Origin: Mycobacterium sp. OTB74
GTDB taxonomy: Bacteria; Actinomycetota; Actinomycetes; Mycobacteriales; Mycobacteriaceae
NCBI RefSeq assembly: GCF_029892685.1
Contig: NZ_JARXVD010000011.1
Span: 62,001-126,000, forward strand
Reading direction: 5' to 3'
Length of the DNA stretch: 64,000 nucleotides
Under the pieces are notes generated by a model that had not been told where the DNA came from, searched no databases, and saw only the letters and a program-made list of their open reading frames with translations. Each line of letters opens with the position of its first letter. Within the stretch, counting starts at the first letter, position 1. A program made the position numbers and the translations under genes. This document shows, piece by piece, positions 36,742 through 44,663 of the stretch.

Positions 36742-37448
36742 TCAACCTCGTTGAGAACAACGAACTAGCGGCCTATGGCCATCTCGCCGAATTGTTCTCC
36801 TATGCCGGCGCGCCCCTGCACCGCCACGCGTCCGTCCGTGCTCTTGCTGATTACGCCCAAGCGGCAGTACTGGCCGACATGGACGACGAGGCCAGGCGCC
36901 GACTGCCCGCAATATCGGCGCACCTACCGCGTCAGCATTCCGCGAGAGTCAGCCAATTGGTCAATCACGCATCGGCGCTGCTCGGCCTCGGGAACGTCGA
37001 CGATACCTTCGCCAGCATGCTCGACGACCCCGCCGGCGAGCAGTGGCCGTTCGAACGCGCCCGACTGCGGCTCAGCTACGCGGGCTGGCTGCGGCGCAAC
37101 CGGCGGCGCAAAGAGGCCCAACACCAACTCTCTTCCGCCTTGGCGCTCTTCGAGAAGTTGGGGGCCAAACCGTGGCTCGATGTCTGCACCAGGGAACTGC
37201 GCGCATCGGGTGTGCGTGCAGCACCGGCGGCAACTCCGACCACCGCGCAATTGAGTCCCCAGGAGCACCAGGTCGTTTACCTGGTCAGCGAGGGTCTGAC
37301 CAATCCGCAAATCGCTGCACGCCTTCATCTTTCGCCCCGCACGGTATCCGGATACCTGTATCGGTCCTTCCCGAAATTAGGGGTAACCAGCCGCCACCAG
37401 ATCCGTGACGTCCCACCACCCCCGGACTGGCAATCCACTGCCGGCTGA
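36651..37448 (+). pseudogene. 3' part of a large LuxR-family (LAL-type) regulator
   Basis: Coding sequence is recognisable from about 36651 (first start-like codon GTG 36684, 254 codons). It gives helical TPR-like repeats (ADYAQAAVLADMDDEARRRLP, FERARLRLSYAGWLRRNRRRKEA) followed by a complete LuxR HTH (LSPQEHQVVYLVSEGLTNPQIAARLHLSPRTVSGYL). Family members have an AAA ATPase and several hundred residues before this point; all of that is missing. No ribosome site precedes GTG 36684. If expressed it could be a free DNA-binding fragment. Confidence 0.65.
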
Positions 37449-37558
37449 TGCCCGGATCGCCGACCATCCAGGCGCTCCGCACCCGGAGTTCGCTGGACTT
37501 GACTTTGATTGCCGAGAAGGCGCTGTACGCTACGCCCTAGTCGCTATCCCAGCCACGA

Positions 37559-37617
37559 CCGAAACTGCATTGCGGCACAGAAAGTTCGAGGAGCCGACCG
37601 TTGGAATGCAGTTTCGG
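37559..37617. repeat. Inverted repeat with 13-bp arms
   Basis: CCGAAACTGCATT (37559-37571) and its exact complement (37605-37617), spacer 33 bp. It ends 21 bp before the 34-residue peptide gene. The outer ends (GCGCCGAAACT / GACCGAAACT) resemble those of the element at 21179 (GCGCGCCGAAATC). It could be a mini-element or an mRNA leader structure. Confidence 0.7.
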
Positions 37618-37638
37618 CGCCATAGGTAAGGACCCGAT

Positions 37639-37743
37639 ATGCGCAACGTGGTCAGCGCGCTGGCGGTGGCCGCCCCGCCGGCCCTGGTGATCAACAACGG
37701 CGGTGGGGGTGGAGGCGGCGGCCTCCACCCATTCCACCACTGA
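37639..37743 (+). CDS. 34-residue Gly/His-rich small peptide
   Basis: Unrecognised small gene. ATG 37639 has AAGGA 7 bp upstream and opens a 34-codon frame: a hydrophobic N-terminal half (MRNVVSALAVAAPPALVINN), a run of eight glycines, and a His-rich end (LHPFHH). The stop is 25 bp before the next gene, which has its own GGAGG. Hydrophobic stretch plus His tail suggests membrane association and metal or heme binding, and mntH lies one gene away; both are inference. It could also be a translated leader for the downstream gene. Confidence 0.5.
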   Translation: MRNVVSALAVAAPPALVINNGGGGGGGGLHPFHH

Positions 37744-37768
37744 CACCCCAAACCACCTGGAGGACTTC

Positions 37769-38527
37769 ATGACCGAACACACCATGCCGGAGTCAGCCCA
37801 CGACGCCGGTGTACCCATCGAGCAGGCCGTCGCATTGTTCATGCTGCATCCCGAGACCTTCAGCAGCAGCATCGCGGCCGGCTATGAGAACCCCTTGGCG
37901 GGGTACGTCGCGGGCCGGGGCGGCGTGCTGGGCGACGCCACCGGCGTAGCCGTCAGTTCAGTCTTCGTGGTGTTCGAGCCGACGGGATTGGCCGCACTGT
38001 GGGATCAGGGTGTCGCCGTGCGCGGGGCCGCCGGCGCAGCCGAAGTCTATTGGCAGCAGGCCGCCGAGTTCGCTCGCAAACACCTGGCCGGTGCCGACGG
38101 GTTGGACCGGATCGCCGCACTCGGCGAGAAGATCATCGCGACGGCACCGACCGGGGGTGCTCCGTTGTTCGCCGGTTGGCGTGAGATGCCGCTCGCCGAC
38201 GATGCCCCGGCGCGGGCGCTGCAGGTGATGTTCGTGCTGCGCGAGTTGCGGGCCGCGGTGCACTTCAACGCGCTGACGGTGTCGGACATCTGCCCCATCG
38301 AAGCGCACCTGCTCAACAAAGGGCCCGAGTACGCCGCGATGTTCGGCTGGCCCGAGCCCTACCCCGACTGTCTCGATAAGAAGGCTCGGTACGACGAGGT
38401 AGAGCAGGTAACCAATCATCGGATGGCGGAGCTGTTCGCGGCCGCGCTCGATCCCGACGAAGCCGACGAGCTCGCACGGTTGAGCACCGCCGCGCTGACG
38501 TCACTGAAGGCCCACGCTGCAGGTTGA
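37769..38527 (+). CDS. SCO6745-like conserved protein (Rv0925c-like)
   Basis: 252-residue soluble all-helical protein. PIEQAVALFMLHPETFSSSIAAGYENPLAGYVAGRGGVLGDATG and the ending MAELFAAALDPDEADELARLSTAALTSLKAHAAG match the actinobacterial SCO6745 family, whose function is unknown. MTEHTMPE at 37769 has GGAGG 5 bp upstream; longer frames overlap the small Gly/His peptide. It lies between that peptide and mntH in the same order as in M. tuberculosis, where the peptide may simply be unannotated. Confidence 0.85.
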   Translation: MTEHTMPESAHDAGVPIEQAVALFMLHPETFSSSIAAGYENPLAGYVAGRGGVLGDATGVAVSSVFVVFEPTGLAALWDQGVAVRGAAGAAEVYWQQAAEFARKHLAGADGLDRIAALGEKIIATAPTGGAPLFAGWREMPLADDAPARALQVMFVLRELRAAVHFNALTVSDICPIEAHLLNKGPEYAAMFGWPEPYPDCLDKKARYDEVEQVTNHRMAELFAAALDPDEADELARLSTAALTSLKAHAAG

Positions 38528-38578
38528 TCCCAGCGAGCGCGGTCTCCACCGCGGCCCGACGTTGTCATAACCTTGAGA

Positions 38579-38594
38579 TTTCGGCTACCCTAAA
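38579..38594. promoter_or_regulatory. Candidate MntR box upstream of mntH
   Basis: TTTCGGCTACCCTAAA is a 16-bp imperfect palindrome (12 of 16 symmetric positions), like DtxR-family MntR/IdeR boxes (TTAGGnTAnCCTAA). It lies 27 bp upstream of the mntH ATG in a non-coding gap of 94 bp, where a Mn-bound repressor would block transcription. Confidence 0.55.
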
Positions 38595-38621
38595 CTTTCT
38601 ATTCGTTATACCGGATACAGA

Positions 38622-39860
38622 ATGAGAGCGTTGCTACTAACCGACACCCGAGCGCCGTCGCGACCGGCCTGGTCCCTGCTGGGCCCCGCGTTCGTCGCGG
38701 CGATCGCTTACGTCGACCCTGGCAACGTCGCCGCCAACGTCAGCGCCGGCTCACGATTCGGCTTCCTTCTGGTCTGGGTCATCGTGATGGCCAACGTCAT
38801 GGCCGGCCTGGTGCAGTACCTGTCGGCCAAGCTCGGCCTGGTGACCGGCCGCTCGCTGCCCGAGTTGGTGGCGGACAACTGCCGCACACCGACCCGGGTC
38901 GCCTATTGGGTTCAAGCCGAATTGGTCGCCATCGCAACAGATCTCGCTGAGGTGATCGGTGGTGCCATCGCGCTGCGCTTGCTATTCGATCTGCCGATGC
39001 TGCTGGGCGGGCTCATCACCGGGGTGGTGTCGCTGGGTCTGTTGGCGGTACAGAACCATCAGGGCCAGCGCACCTTCGAGCGCGTCATCGGCGGACTGCT
39101 GCTGATCATCACCATTGGCTTCCTGGCCAGTCTGTTCGTCGACCCTCCGTCGGCCCGCGACGTGCTCGGTGGCCTGGTTCCGCGCTTCACCGGCACCGGG
39201 AGTCTGCTGTTGGCCACCGCGATCCTGGGTGCGACCGTGATGCCACACGTGGTCTACCTGCATTCCGGGTTGGCCCGGGACCGGCACGGACAGCCCGAGG
39301 CCGGTGCCCCACTACAGCGGATGCTGCGTGTCACGCGGTACGACGTCGGGTTGGCCATGCTGGTCGCCGGAGCCGTGAACATGGCCATGCTGCTGGTCGC
39401 CGCGAACAACTTGCAGGGCGTCGACGGTACGGACACCATCGAAGGCGCCTACGCCGCAGTCGGTCATGCACTCGGTCCTGGCGTCGCACTGTGCTTCGCC
39501 GTCGGCTTGCTTGCCTCGGGGTTGGCGTCCACCTCGGTCGGCGCGTACGCCGGTGCGATGATCATGCAGGGCTTGCTCAATCGCAGCTATCCGCTGCTGG
39601 TACGCCGCGTGGTCACGCTGCTGCCCGCACTGGTGGTACTGGCCATCGGGTTCGACCCCACCCGTGCTCTCGTGCTGTCGCAGGTGGTGCTGTCCTTCGG
39701 CATACCGCTGGCACTGATTCCACTGATCCGACTGACCAGTAGTCGCGCGCTGATGGGCGACAACGTCAACCATCGGGTGGTCAGCGCTCTGGGTTGGGCT
39801 GTGGCCGTGGCAATTTCGGTGCTGAATGTGGTGCTGATCTGCCTGACCATCAAGGGCTGA
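38622..39860 (+). CDS. mntH: NRAMP-family Mn2+/divalent metal transporter
   Basis: Proton-coupled metal importer of the inner membrane, 412 residues, 11 hydrophobic helices. The metal site is intact: AYVDPGNVAANVSAG in helix 1 (Asp-Pro-Gly-Asn) and GATVMPHVVYLHSGL in helix 6 (Met-Pro-His). VSAGSRFGFLLVWVIVMANVMAGLVQYLSAKLG is the family consensus. ATG 38622 follows a candidate MntR box, so repression by manganese is likely. It corresponds by position to Rv0924c. Confidence 0.95.
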   Translation: MRALLLTDTRAPSRPAWSLLGPAFVAAIAYVDPGNVAANVSAGSRFGFLLVWVIVMANVMAGLVQYLSAKLGLVTGRSLPELVADNCRTPTRVAYWVQAELVAIATDLAEVIGGAIALRLLFDLPMLLGGLITGVVSLGLLAVQNHQGQRTFERVIGGLLLIITIGFLASLFVDPPSARDVLGGLVPRFTGTGSLLLATAILGATVMPHVVYLHSGLARDRHGQPEAGAPLQRMLRVTRYDVGLAMLVAGAVNMAMLLVAANNLQGVDGTDTIEGAYAAVGHALGPGVALCFAVGLLASGLASTSVGAYAGAMIMQGLLNRSYPLLVRRVVTLLPALVVLAIGFDPTRALVLSQVVLSFGIPLALIPLIRLTSSRALMGDNVNHRVVSALGWAVAVAISVLNVVLICLTIKG

Positions 39861-39886
39861 CACCACAAGCCCGTAATGTCGGGGGC

Positions 39887-40708
39887 ATGGCAAGAGATTT
39901 CCGGTTCGGACTGAGCCTGCGCGCCACCGACAGTCAGGCAGCTGTACAGGAGGCCGCCCGCCGCGGCGAGGCGTTGGGCTACAACGTACTGCTGGTGCCC
40001 GACCATCTCGGTGCACCCGCCCCCTTTCCGGTACTGGCAACGGCCGCCGCAGCGACCTCAACCATGCACATGGGCACTTTTGTGTTCAACGCCTGCTTCT
40101 ACAAGCCGGCGCTGCTGGCCAGGGACGTTGCCGCGATGCGCGACCTGAGCGGCGGGCGATTCGAGCCCGGCCTTGGCGCCGGCTACGTCCGCGAGGAATT
40201 CGAAGCCGCCGAATTACCCTTCCCCAGCGCCGGCAAGCGGGTCGAGTACATGGCACACGTCACCACGTACCTGCGCACCCATCTGCCGGATGTGCCGGTG
40301 ATGATCGCGGGTGCGGGTGACAAGCTGCTGACGACAGCTGCGCAGCAGGCGCAGATCATCGGGCTGACCGGAGGTAGGCCGACGCCGGAGAATCCCGATC
40401 CGCTGGCCGAACGAGTCTCGTTCGTACGCAACGCCGCAGGCGCCCGCTTCGATGAACTGGAACTGAATCTGGCGATCACCGCGGTGCCGACCGACGGGTC
40501 GGGCATCCCCAGGCTATCGATCACCCGTCGCTTCCTGCCGGACCTCACCGACGAAGAACTGCTCAAGACTCCAGGAGTGTTCACCGGCAGTACAGCCGAC
40601 ATCGCCGACCGGGTGCGGCAATTGCGGGACCAATACGGAATTAGCTACATCATAGTGCAGCAACAACATTCGGAAGCTTTCGCAAAGGTGATCGCAGAAC
40701 TGCGCTGA
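39887..40708 (+). CDS. LLM-class F420-dependent oxidoreductase (TIGR03621-like)
   Basis: 273-residue luciferase-like protein beginning ARDFRFGLSLRATDSQAAVQEAARRGEALGYNVLLVPDHLG, the start typical of the mycobacterial TIGR03621 subgroup, with DLSGGRFEPGLGAGYVREEFEAAELPFPSAGKRVEYM in the middle. It is expected to bind F420; the substrate is unknown. It starts 26 bp after mntH and may be cotranscribed. No KstR-like site precedes it, in contrast to the LLM genes at 5086 and 25610. Confidence 0.88.
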   Translation: MARDFRFGLSLRATDSQAAVQEAARRGEALGYNVLLVPDHLGAPAPFPVLATAAAATSTMHMGTFVFNACFYKPALLARDVAAMRDLSGGRFEPGLGAGYVREEFEAAELPFPSAGKRVEYMAHVTTYLRTHLPDVPVMIAGAGDKLLTTAAQQAQIIGLTGGRPTPENPDPLAERVSFVRNAAGARFDELELNLAITAVPTDGSGIPRLSITRRFLPDLTDEELLKTPGVFTGSTADIADRVRQLRDQYGISYIIVQQQHSEAFAKVIAELR

Positions 40709-40809
40709 CGCACCTCACCGTGGGTCGATGCAGCGGCAATGTCCGCCGTTCGACCGATATCGGCTCGATTCGATAGCAATCAGCCAGAAGAGCTGCAAGG
40801 CTTGCGGGT

Positions 40810-41850
40810 GTGAGTGCATTCGACCCGCTGGGACCGGTCGTCCCAGCGGTCGGAACTGCTGCGCTTTTCGCCCTCATCGCATCCTTGACCGTTGGCCATC
40901 ACCTACGACGCGGCCGACAGCCGGCCCAGATTGGACAACTCAGAGCAGTCGCAATTGCCGCCCGCCGGTTGACCAAGAGCTATGTCAAGGGGCAACGCGC
41001 GATCGCTGATGTCAGCTTCCAAATCACACCCGGCCGGGTCGTCGGCCTGCTGGGCCCCAACGGAGCGGGCAAGACCACGTTGCTCGGCATGATCACGGGC
41101 CTGGTAACGCCGACCTGCGGCGAGGTCTACCTATTCGGCCACCTGGTCCAGCCCGGGGCGCCCGTGCTCAGCCGACTGGGGATGTCCCTTGAACAACCCG
41201 CCATCATTCCGCACCTGACCGGGATGCAGATGTTGCAGACCACGTGGGCCATCACCGGACGCCCCGAGGCCGATGCGCACCTGGCGACCGTATGCGATCT
41301 GACCGGTTTAGATAAAGCCTTGGAGTGCAAGGTTTCTGGATACAGCCTAGGCATGCGTCAACGACTGGCACTGGCCCAAGCCATGCTGGGCCTGCCCGAT
41401 GTGCTGCTGCTCGACGAGCCGGCCAACGGACTTGACCCCGCACAGGTACGTCAGCTCCGAAAGACATTGCGCGACTACGCCGCAAGCGGGCGCACCGTGG
41501 TGCTGTCCAGCCATGTGCTGACCGAAGTCGAGAAGATCTGCGACGACATCCTGGTCCTGCGCAGCGGTCAACTCACCCTGAGTTCGGCCATGGCGGACAT
41601 CGCCCGACCGACCGTCCTGCGCCTGGACCTCGGCGCCGCGCACGACGTCGAACTTGCGACGGCTTCGCTCACCGAACGCGGCTTCACGGTCTGCCCCGCG
41701 GCCGATGGCCATATCGAGGTCGCAGTCACCGACGAGAAATCGATCACAGTGGTACTGCGTGCCGTGCTCGAAACAGGCTGTGACATCAGCGGAATCGATT
41801 CGAAGAATACCTTCGAGAAGGTGTACTACGTTGCGGTCGCGGATGACTGA
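40810..41850 (+). CDS. ABC transporter ATP-binding protein with N-terminal membrane helix
   Basis: 346 residues. Walker A GPNGAGKTT, Q-loop after MSLEQP, signature YSLGMRQRLALAQAM and Walker B VLLLDEPANGLDP show an active export-type ATPase (ABC-2 class). Unusually, a hydrophobic segment (VVPAVGTAALFALIASLTVGHH) precedes the nucleotide-binding domain, suggesting it is tethered to the membrane. The C-terminal 100 residues form a regulatory domain. It is translationally coupled to the permease gene (8-bp overlap). Cargo unknown. Confidence 0.88.
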   Translation: MSAFDPLGPVVPAVGTAALFALIASLTVGHHLRRGRQPAQIGQLRAVAIAARRLTKSYVKGQRAIADVSFQITPGRVVGLLGPNGAGKTTLLGMITGLVTPTCGEVYLFGHLVQPGAPVLSRLGMSLEQPAIIPHLTGMQMLQTTWAITGRPEADAHLATVCDLTGLDKALECKVSGYSLGMRQRLALAQAMLGLPDVLLLDEPANGLDPAQVRQLRKTLRDYAASGRTVVLSSHVLTEVEKICDDILVLRSGQLTLSSAMADIARPTVLRLDLGAAHDVELATASLTERGFTVCPAADGHIEVAVTDEKSITVVLRAVLETGCDISGIDSKNTFEKVYYVAVADD

Positions 41851-42709
41851 GGTCGCGAACAACGGTGCCGCTCCGGGCTTTTCACCTGGCCATGCGCTGA
41901 AGGTGTCGGTCGAGATCCGGCGCCAATTCTCACGTCCGTCGATTCGGCTTGTATTGGTCGCGATCGCACTGCTTCCGATCGGGCTGGCAGCGTCGGTAGC
42001 TCGCGGTAAATTCGAAATGACGCTTGCCGCCGAATACATCGGTGGCGTTGCCACCGCCAGCGGCGCGAACTTCGTCGTGTTCGCCCTGTACACCGGCAGC
42101 CAATTGGCCATGCCGCTGCTGGTCGCCTACGTATTCGGCGAATCGATCGCGCGCGAAGCACAGTGGTCGTTCCTGCCAGTGCTGCTGACCACTCCGGTTG
42201 GACGTGGACAACTGTTGCAGCAGAAGGCTATTGCGTGCGCAGTGGTGTGTCTGATCGGCCTGCTGCTGTTCTCGGCGGTCAGCGCGGTGTTCGGCCTGGC
42301 ATGCTTCGGCACCGGTCCATTGATCCCGATCAGCGGGCCGCACATCCCGCTGTCGCAGATGCTCTGGCGGTTCGCCGCGATGCTCGCGTACATAGCGTGC
42401 TACCTGACCTGGATAGCGGCGCTCGCAATGCTCTTGTCGGTGCTCGCAGGTGCCAATACCGCTGTCTCGGTCGGCGGCACCATGGCCATCATCTTGGTCT
42501 CACACCTGTTCGGCGGGCTGGCTACGCTCGGCCGATCACGCGGCTTCCTGCCGACCCGAAACTTCGATGCCTGGACGGACTTGGCCGACACCCCGATCGA
42601 TTTGATCCGGGTGAATTGGGGAACCTTCCTGTCCGTGCTCTACGCAACAGCCTTGGCCCTTGCCACCTATGGCTCGTTCGCAACCAAAGACATTCGATCC
42701 AACAGTTAG
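41843..42709 (+). CDS. ABC-2 type transporter permease
   Basis: 288-residue membrane protein with about six hydrophobic segments and an ABC-2 layout (FGESIAREAQWSFLPVLLTTPVGRGQLLQQK is the loop that contacts the ATPase). ATG 41843 overlaps the ATPase gene by 8 bp, so the two form one exporter, probably working as dimers. The proline-rich membrane protein gene follows after 28 bp. Confidence 0.85.
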   Translation: MTEVANNGAAPGFSPGHALKVSVEIRRQFSRPSIRLVLVAIALLPIGLAASVARGKFEMTLAAEYIGGVATASGANFVVFALYTGSQLAMPLLVAYVFGESIAREAQWSFLPVLLTTPVGRGQLLQQKAIACAVVCLIGLLLFSAVSAVFGLACFGTGPLIPISGPHIPLSQMLWRFAAMLAYIACYLTWIAALAMLLSVLAGANTAVSVGGTMAIILVSHLFGGLATLGRSRGFLPTRNFDAWTDLADTPIDLIRVNWGTFLSVLYATALALATYGSFATKDIRSNS

Positions 42710-42737
42710 CCCCAACCGTCACGATGGAGAAGTACCG

Positions 42738-44417
42738 ATGAGCGATCAGCAAGGGTGGCAGCAGCCCGCCGCCGGACATTTCCCACCGGCGCAGCCGTAT
42801 CCACCTGGCCAGCCCTATCCGCCGAATAACTATCCGCCACAGCCCTATTCACCGCAGCCTTATTCACCGCAGCCCTATTCACCCAGCCAGCACCCTCTGG
42901 CCGGCGGCGACGCCTGGGCCGGCAGCCCGGTGCCGCCCCGACCATCACGACGCAGCTGGTGGATCTGGGGCGCAGTTGGCGTCGTCGTCGCTCTCGTCGT
43001 CGCCGGTGTCACCTGGACCTTTTCGCGCGGCGATGACACGGGTGCCGACAGCCCGACTGCCGCAGTGCAAGGCTTCTTGTCCGCCATCGAGCGCAATGAC
43101 GTACTCGCTGCCGCTGATCTACTCGAACCAACGGAGCGCGCAGGTGTGCGCAGCGTCCTGGAAAACGCCAGTCGCGCAGCCTCCAACACCGGGTATCAGC
43201 ACGGTGGCGGGGGCAACGGACTCTTCGACGGCATCAAGTTCACCGCCGACGGTCTGCAAACCAGTGTCACCCAGGTTGGCAATGATATGGCCCGGGTAAC
43301 GATGACCGGAGGCCAGATCAGCTACTCATTCGATCCGGCCCGGACCAACGAGGGCCTGCGCGACTTGCTGGCCGACAAGAATGAAACAGAACGCACCTGG
43401 AACACCGATAAACTCACCACGCGCGCGCGCAAGGCCGGCGCCAAAGTTCCGCCGGCAGCGATGGCGGTAAAGCGGTCCGGCAAGTGGTACGTCAGCTTGC
43501 TGTATACGTATTTCGACGAGGCCGCGCGTCATGCGGGAATTCAGGCAGATCCACAGCCACTCCAGACCCGATCGTTCGCCTCACCCGAGGAGGCGGCCAA
43601 AGGGCTTGTCGACGGTTTGATGGCCATGTTCGAGACCGCCGATATCACAAAACTTGCTACAGTCTTGTCCCCTAGCGAAGGTGGCATGCTGTCGACGTAT
43701 CGGCAGTTCTTCAAGATGCGGAACGCCATCGACAACCTCGAAGTGACGAGTACACCCAAGTACGACGTCAAGACCACCGGCAACTTCACCACTGTCAGCG
43801 TCACCAATCTGACCTTCGAGTACACACCCGCTGGCAGCCGAGCGTCACGTGAAATCCATTTCCCGGAGTGCGCCACGAGCGACGCTTCGTGGTGTCGCAA
43901 CAACATCGCGCTGCCGTCGACAAGACGACTCCCCGGCCTCGCCGAAGTGAATCGGCACGGCTTCGTCGTGATGCAAGACGGGGCGGGCTGGCATGTCAAC
44001 CTGTTCGCCAGCTACTTCAACGTGGCTGCCGACTATCTCGGTCACGCCACGAAAGAGGAAGTGGCACTGCTGATCTCCCGAGTATTCGATTCTCCGCGGG
44101 CATTCTTGCGACTGGACGGGCAGGCGTCGGTTATGCCTGGGAGCTCCACCACAGTCGACCTCAAGGCAATGCCGAACACAGCTCGCCAGTACATGGCCGT
44201 CGTCGATCTTCCCGTGCGTTCGGGCGGACGTTACACCGCGAGGCTGAGCGGGCCGAGGAGCGGGGATTGGTTCATCGTGGGCAAGTCCGGTGAACTCGAT
44301 CATGGCCACCTGTACTCATCGAACGCGTCGTCATTCACCGCGCCGAACGACGAGACGGCGAAATTGGTTCTGATCAGTCGATACGAGAGTTCGGTCTCGG
44401 TGTCACTTGCGCGCTGA
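42738..44417 (+). CDS. Proline-rich single-span protein with NTF2-like repeat regions
   Basis: 559 residues, function unknown. The N-terminal cytosolic part has tandem PYSPQ repeats (residues 30-50, encoded by 15-bp repeats) and one membrane span (RSWWIWGAVGVVVALVVAGVTWTF, about 75-100). The large extracellular part begins ADSPTAAVQGFLSAIERNDVLAAADLLEP and later FASPEEAAKGLVDGLMAMFETADITKLATVLSPSEG, two similar NTF2/DUF4878-like modules. The family resembles mycobacterial envelope proteins of unknown role. Position after the ABC exporter pair suggests cooperation with it. Confidence 0.78.
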   Translation: MSDQQGWQQPAAGHFPPAQPYPPGQPYPPNNYPPQPYSPQPYSPQPYSPSQHPLAGGDAWAGSPVPPRPSRRSWWIWGAVGVVVALVVAGVTWTFSRGDDTGADSPTAAVQGFLSAIERNDVLAAADLLEPTERAGVRSVLENASRAASNTGYQHGGGGNGLFDGIKFTADGLQTSVTQVGNDMARVTMTGGQISYSFDPARTNEGLRDLLADKNETERTWNTDKLTTRARKAGAKVPPAAMAVKRSGKWYVSLLYTYFDEAARHAGIQADPQPLQTRSFASPEEAAKGLVDGLMAMFETADITKLATVLSPSEGGMLSTYRQFFKMRNAIDNLEVTSTPKYDVKTTGNFTTVSVTNLTFEYTPAGSRASREIHFPECATSDASWCRNNIALPSTRRLPGLAEVNRHGFVVMQDGAGWHVNLFASYFNVAADYLGHATKEEVALLISRVFDSPRAFLRLDGQASVMPGSSTTVDLKAMPNTARQYMAVVDLPVRSGGRYTARLSGPRSGDWFIVGKSGELDHGHLYSSNASSFTAPNDETAKLVLISRYESSVSVSLAR

Positions 44418-44663
44418 TTGTCCACGGCATCACTCGGGTAGTACCTGCTATGACAAGTGCGTCGCTTGCCATGCCGAGAATCGAATTCCGACACAATGAG
44501 AGGACACATTCGCCATAGCACCTGGATCATGCACGCCGAGGTCCACGGGGCATGGTGCGCGTACGATCGTGCAGGGCGGGGGCAACGGGAGATTCATCAC
44601 CGATCAACACCCCGTTGACATTTGTTCGATGCTTGTTCTCGACGCAGTAGGAGCATCCTGGCG

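Noticed and set aside
44611-44645. TTGACA promoter for phosphoketolase
   Set aside because: A good -35 is present (44615-44620) but no acceptable -10 lies 16-19 bp away.
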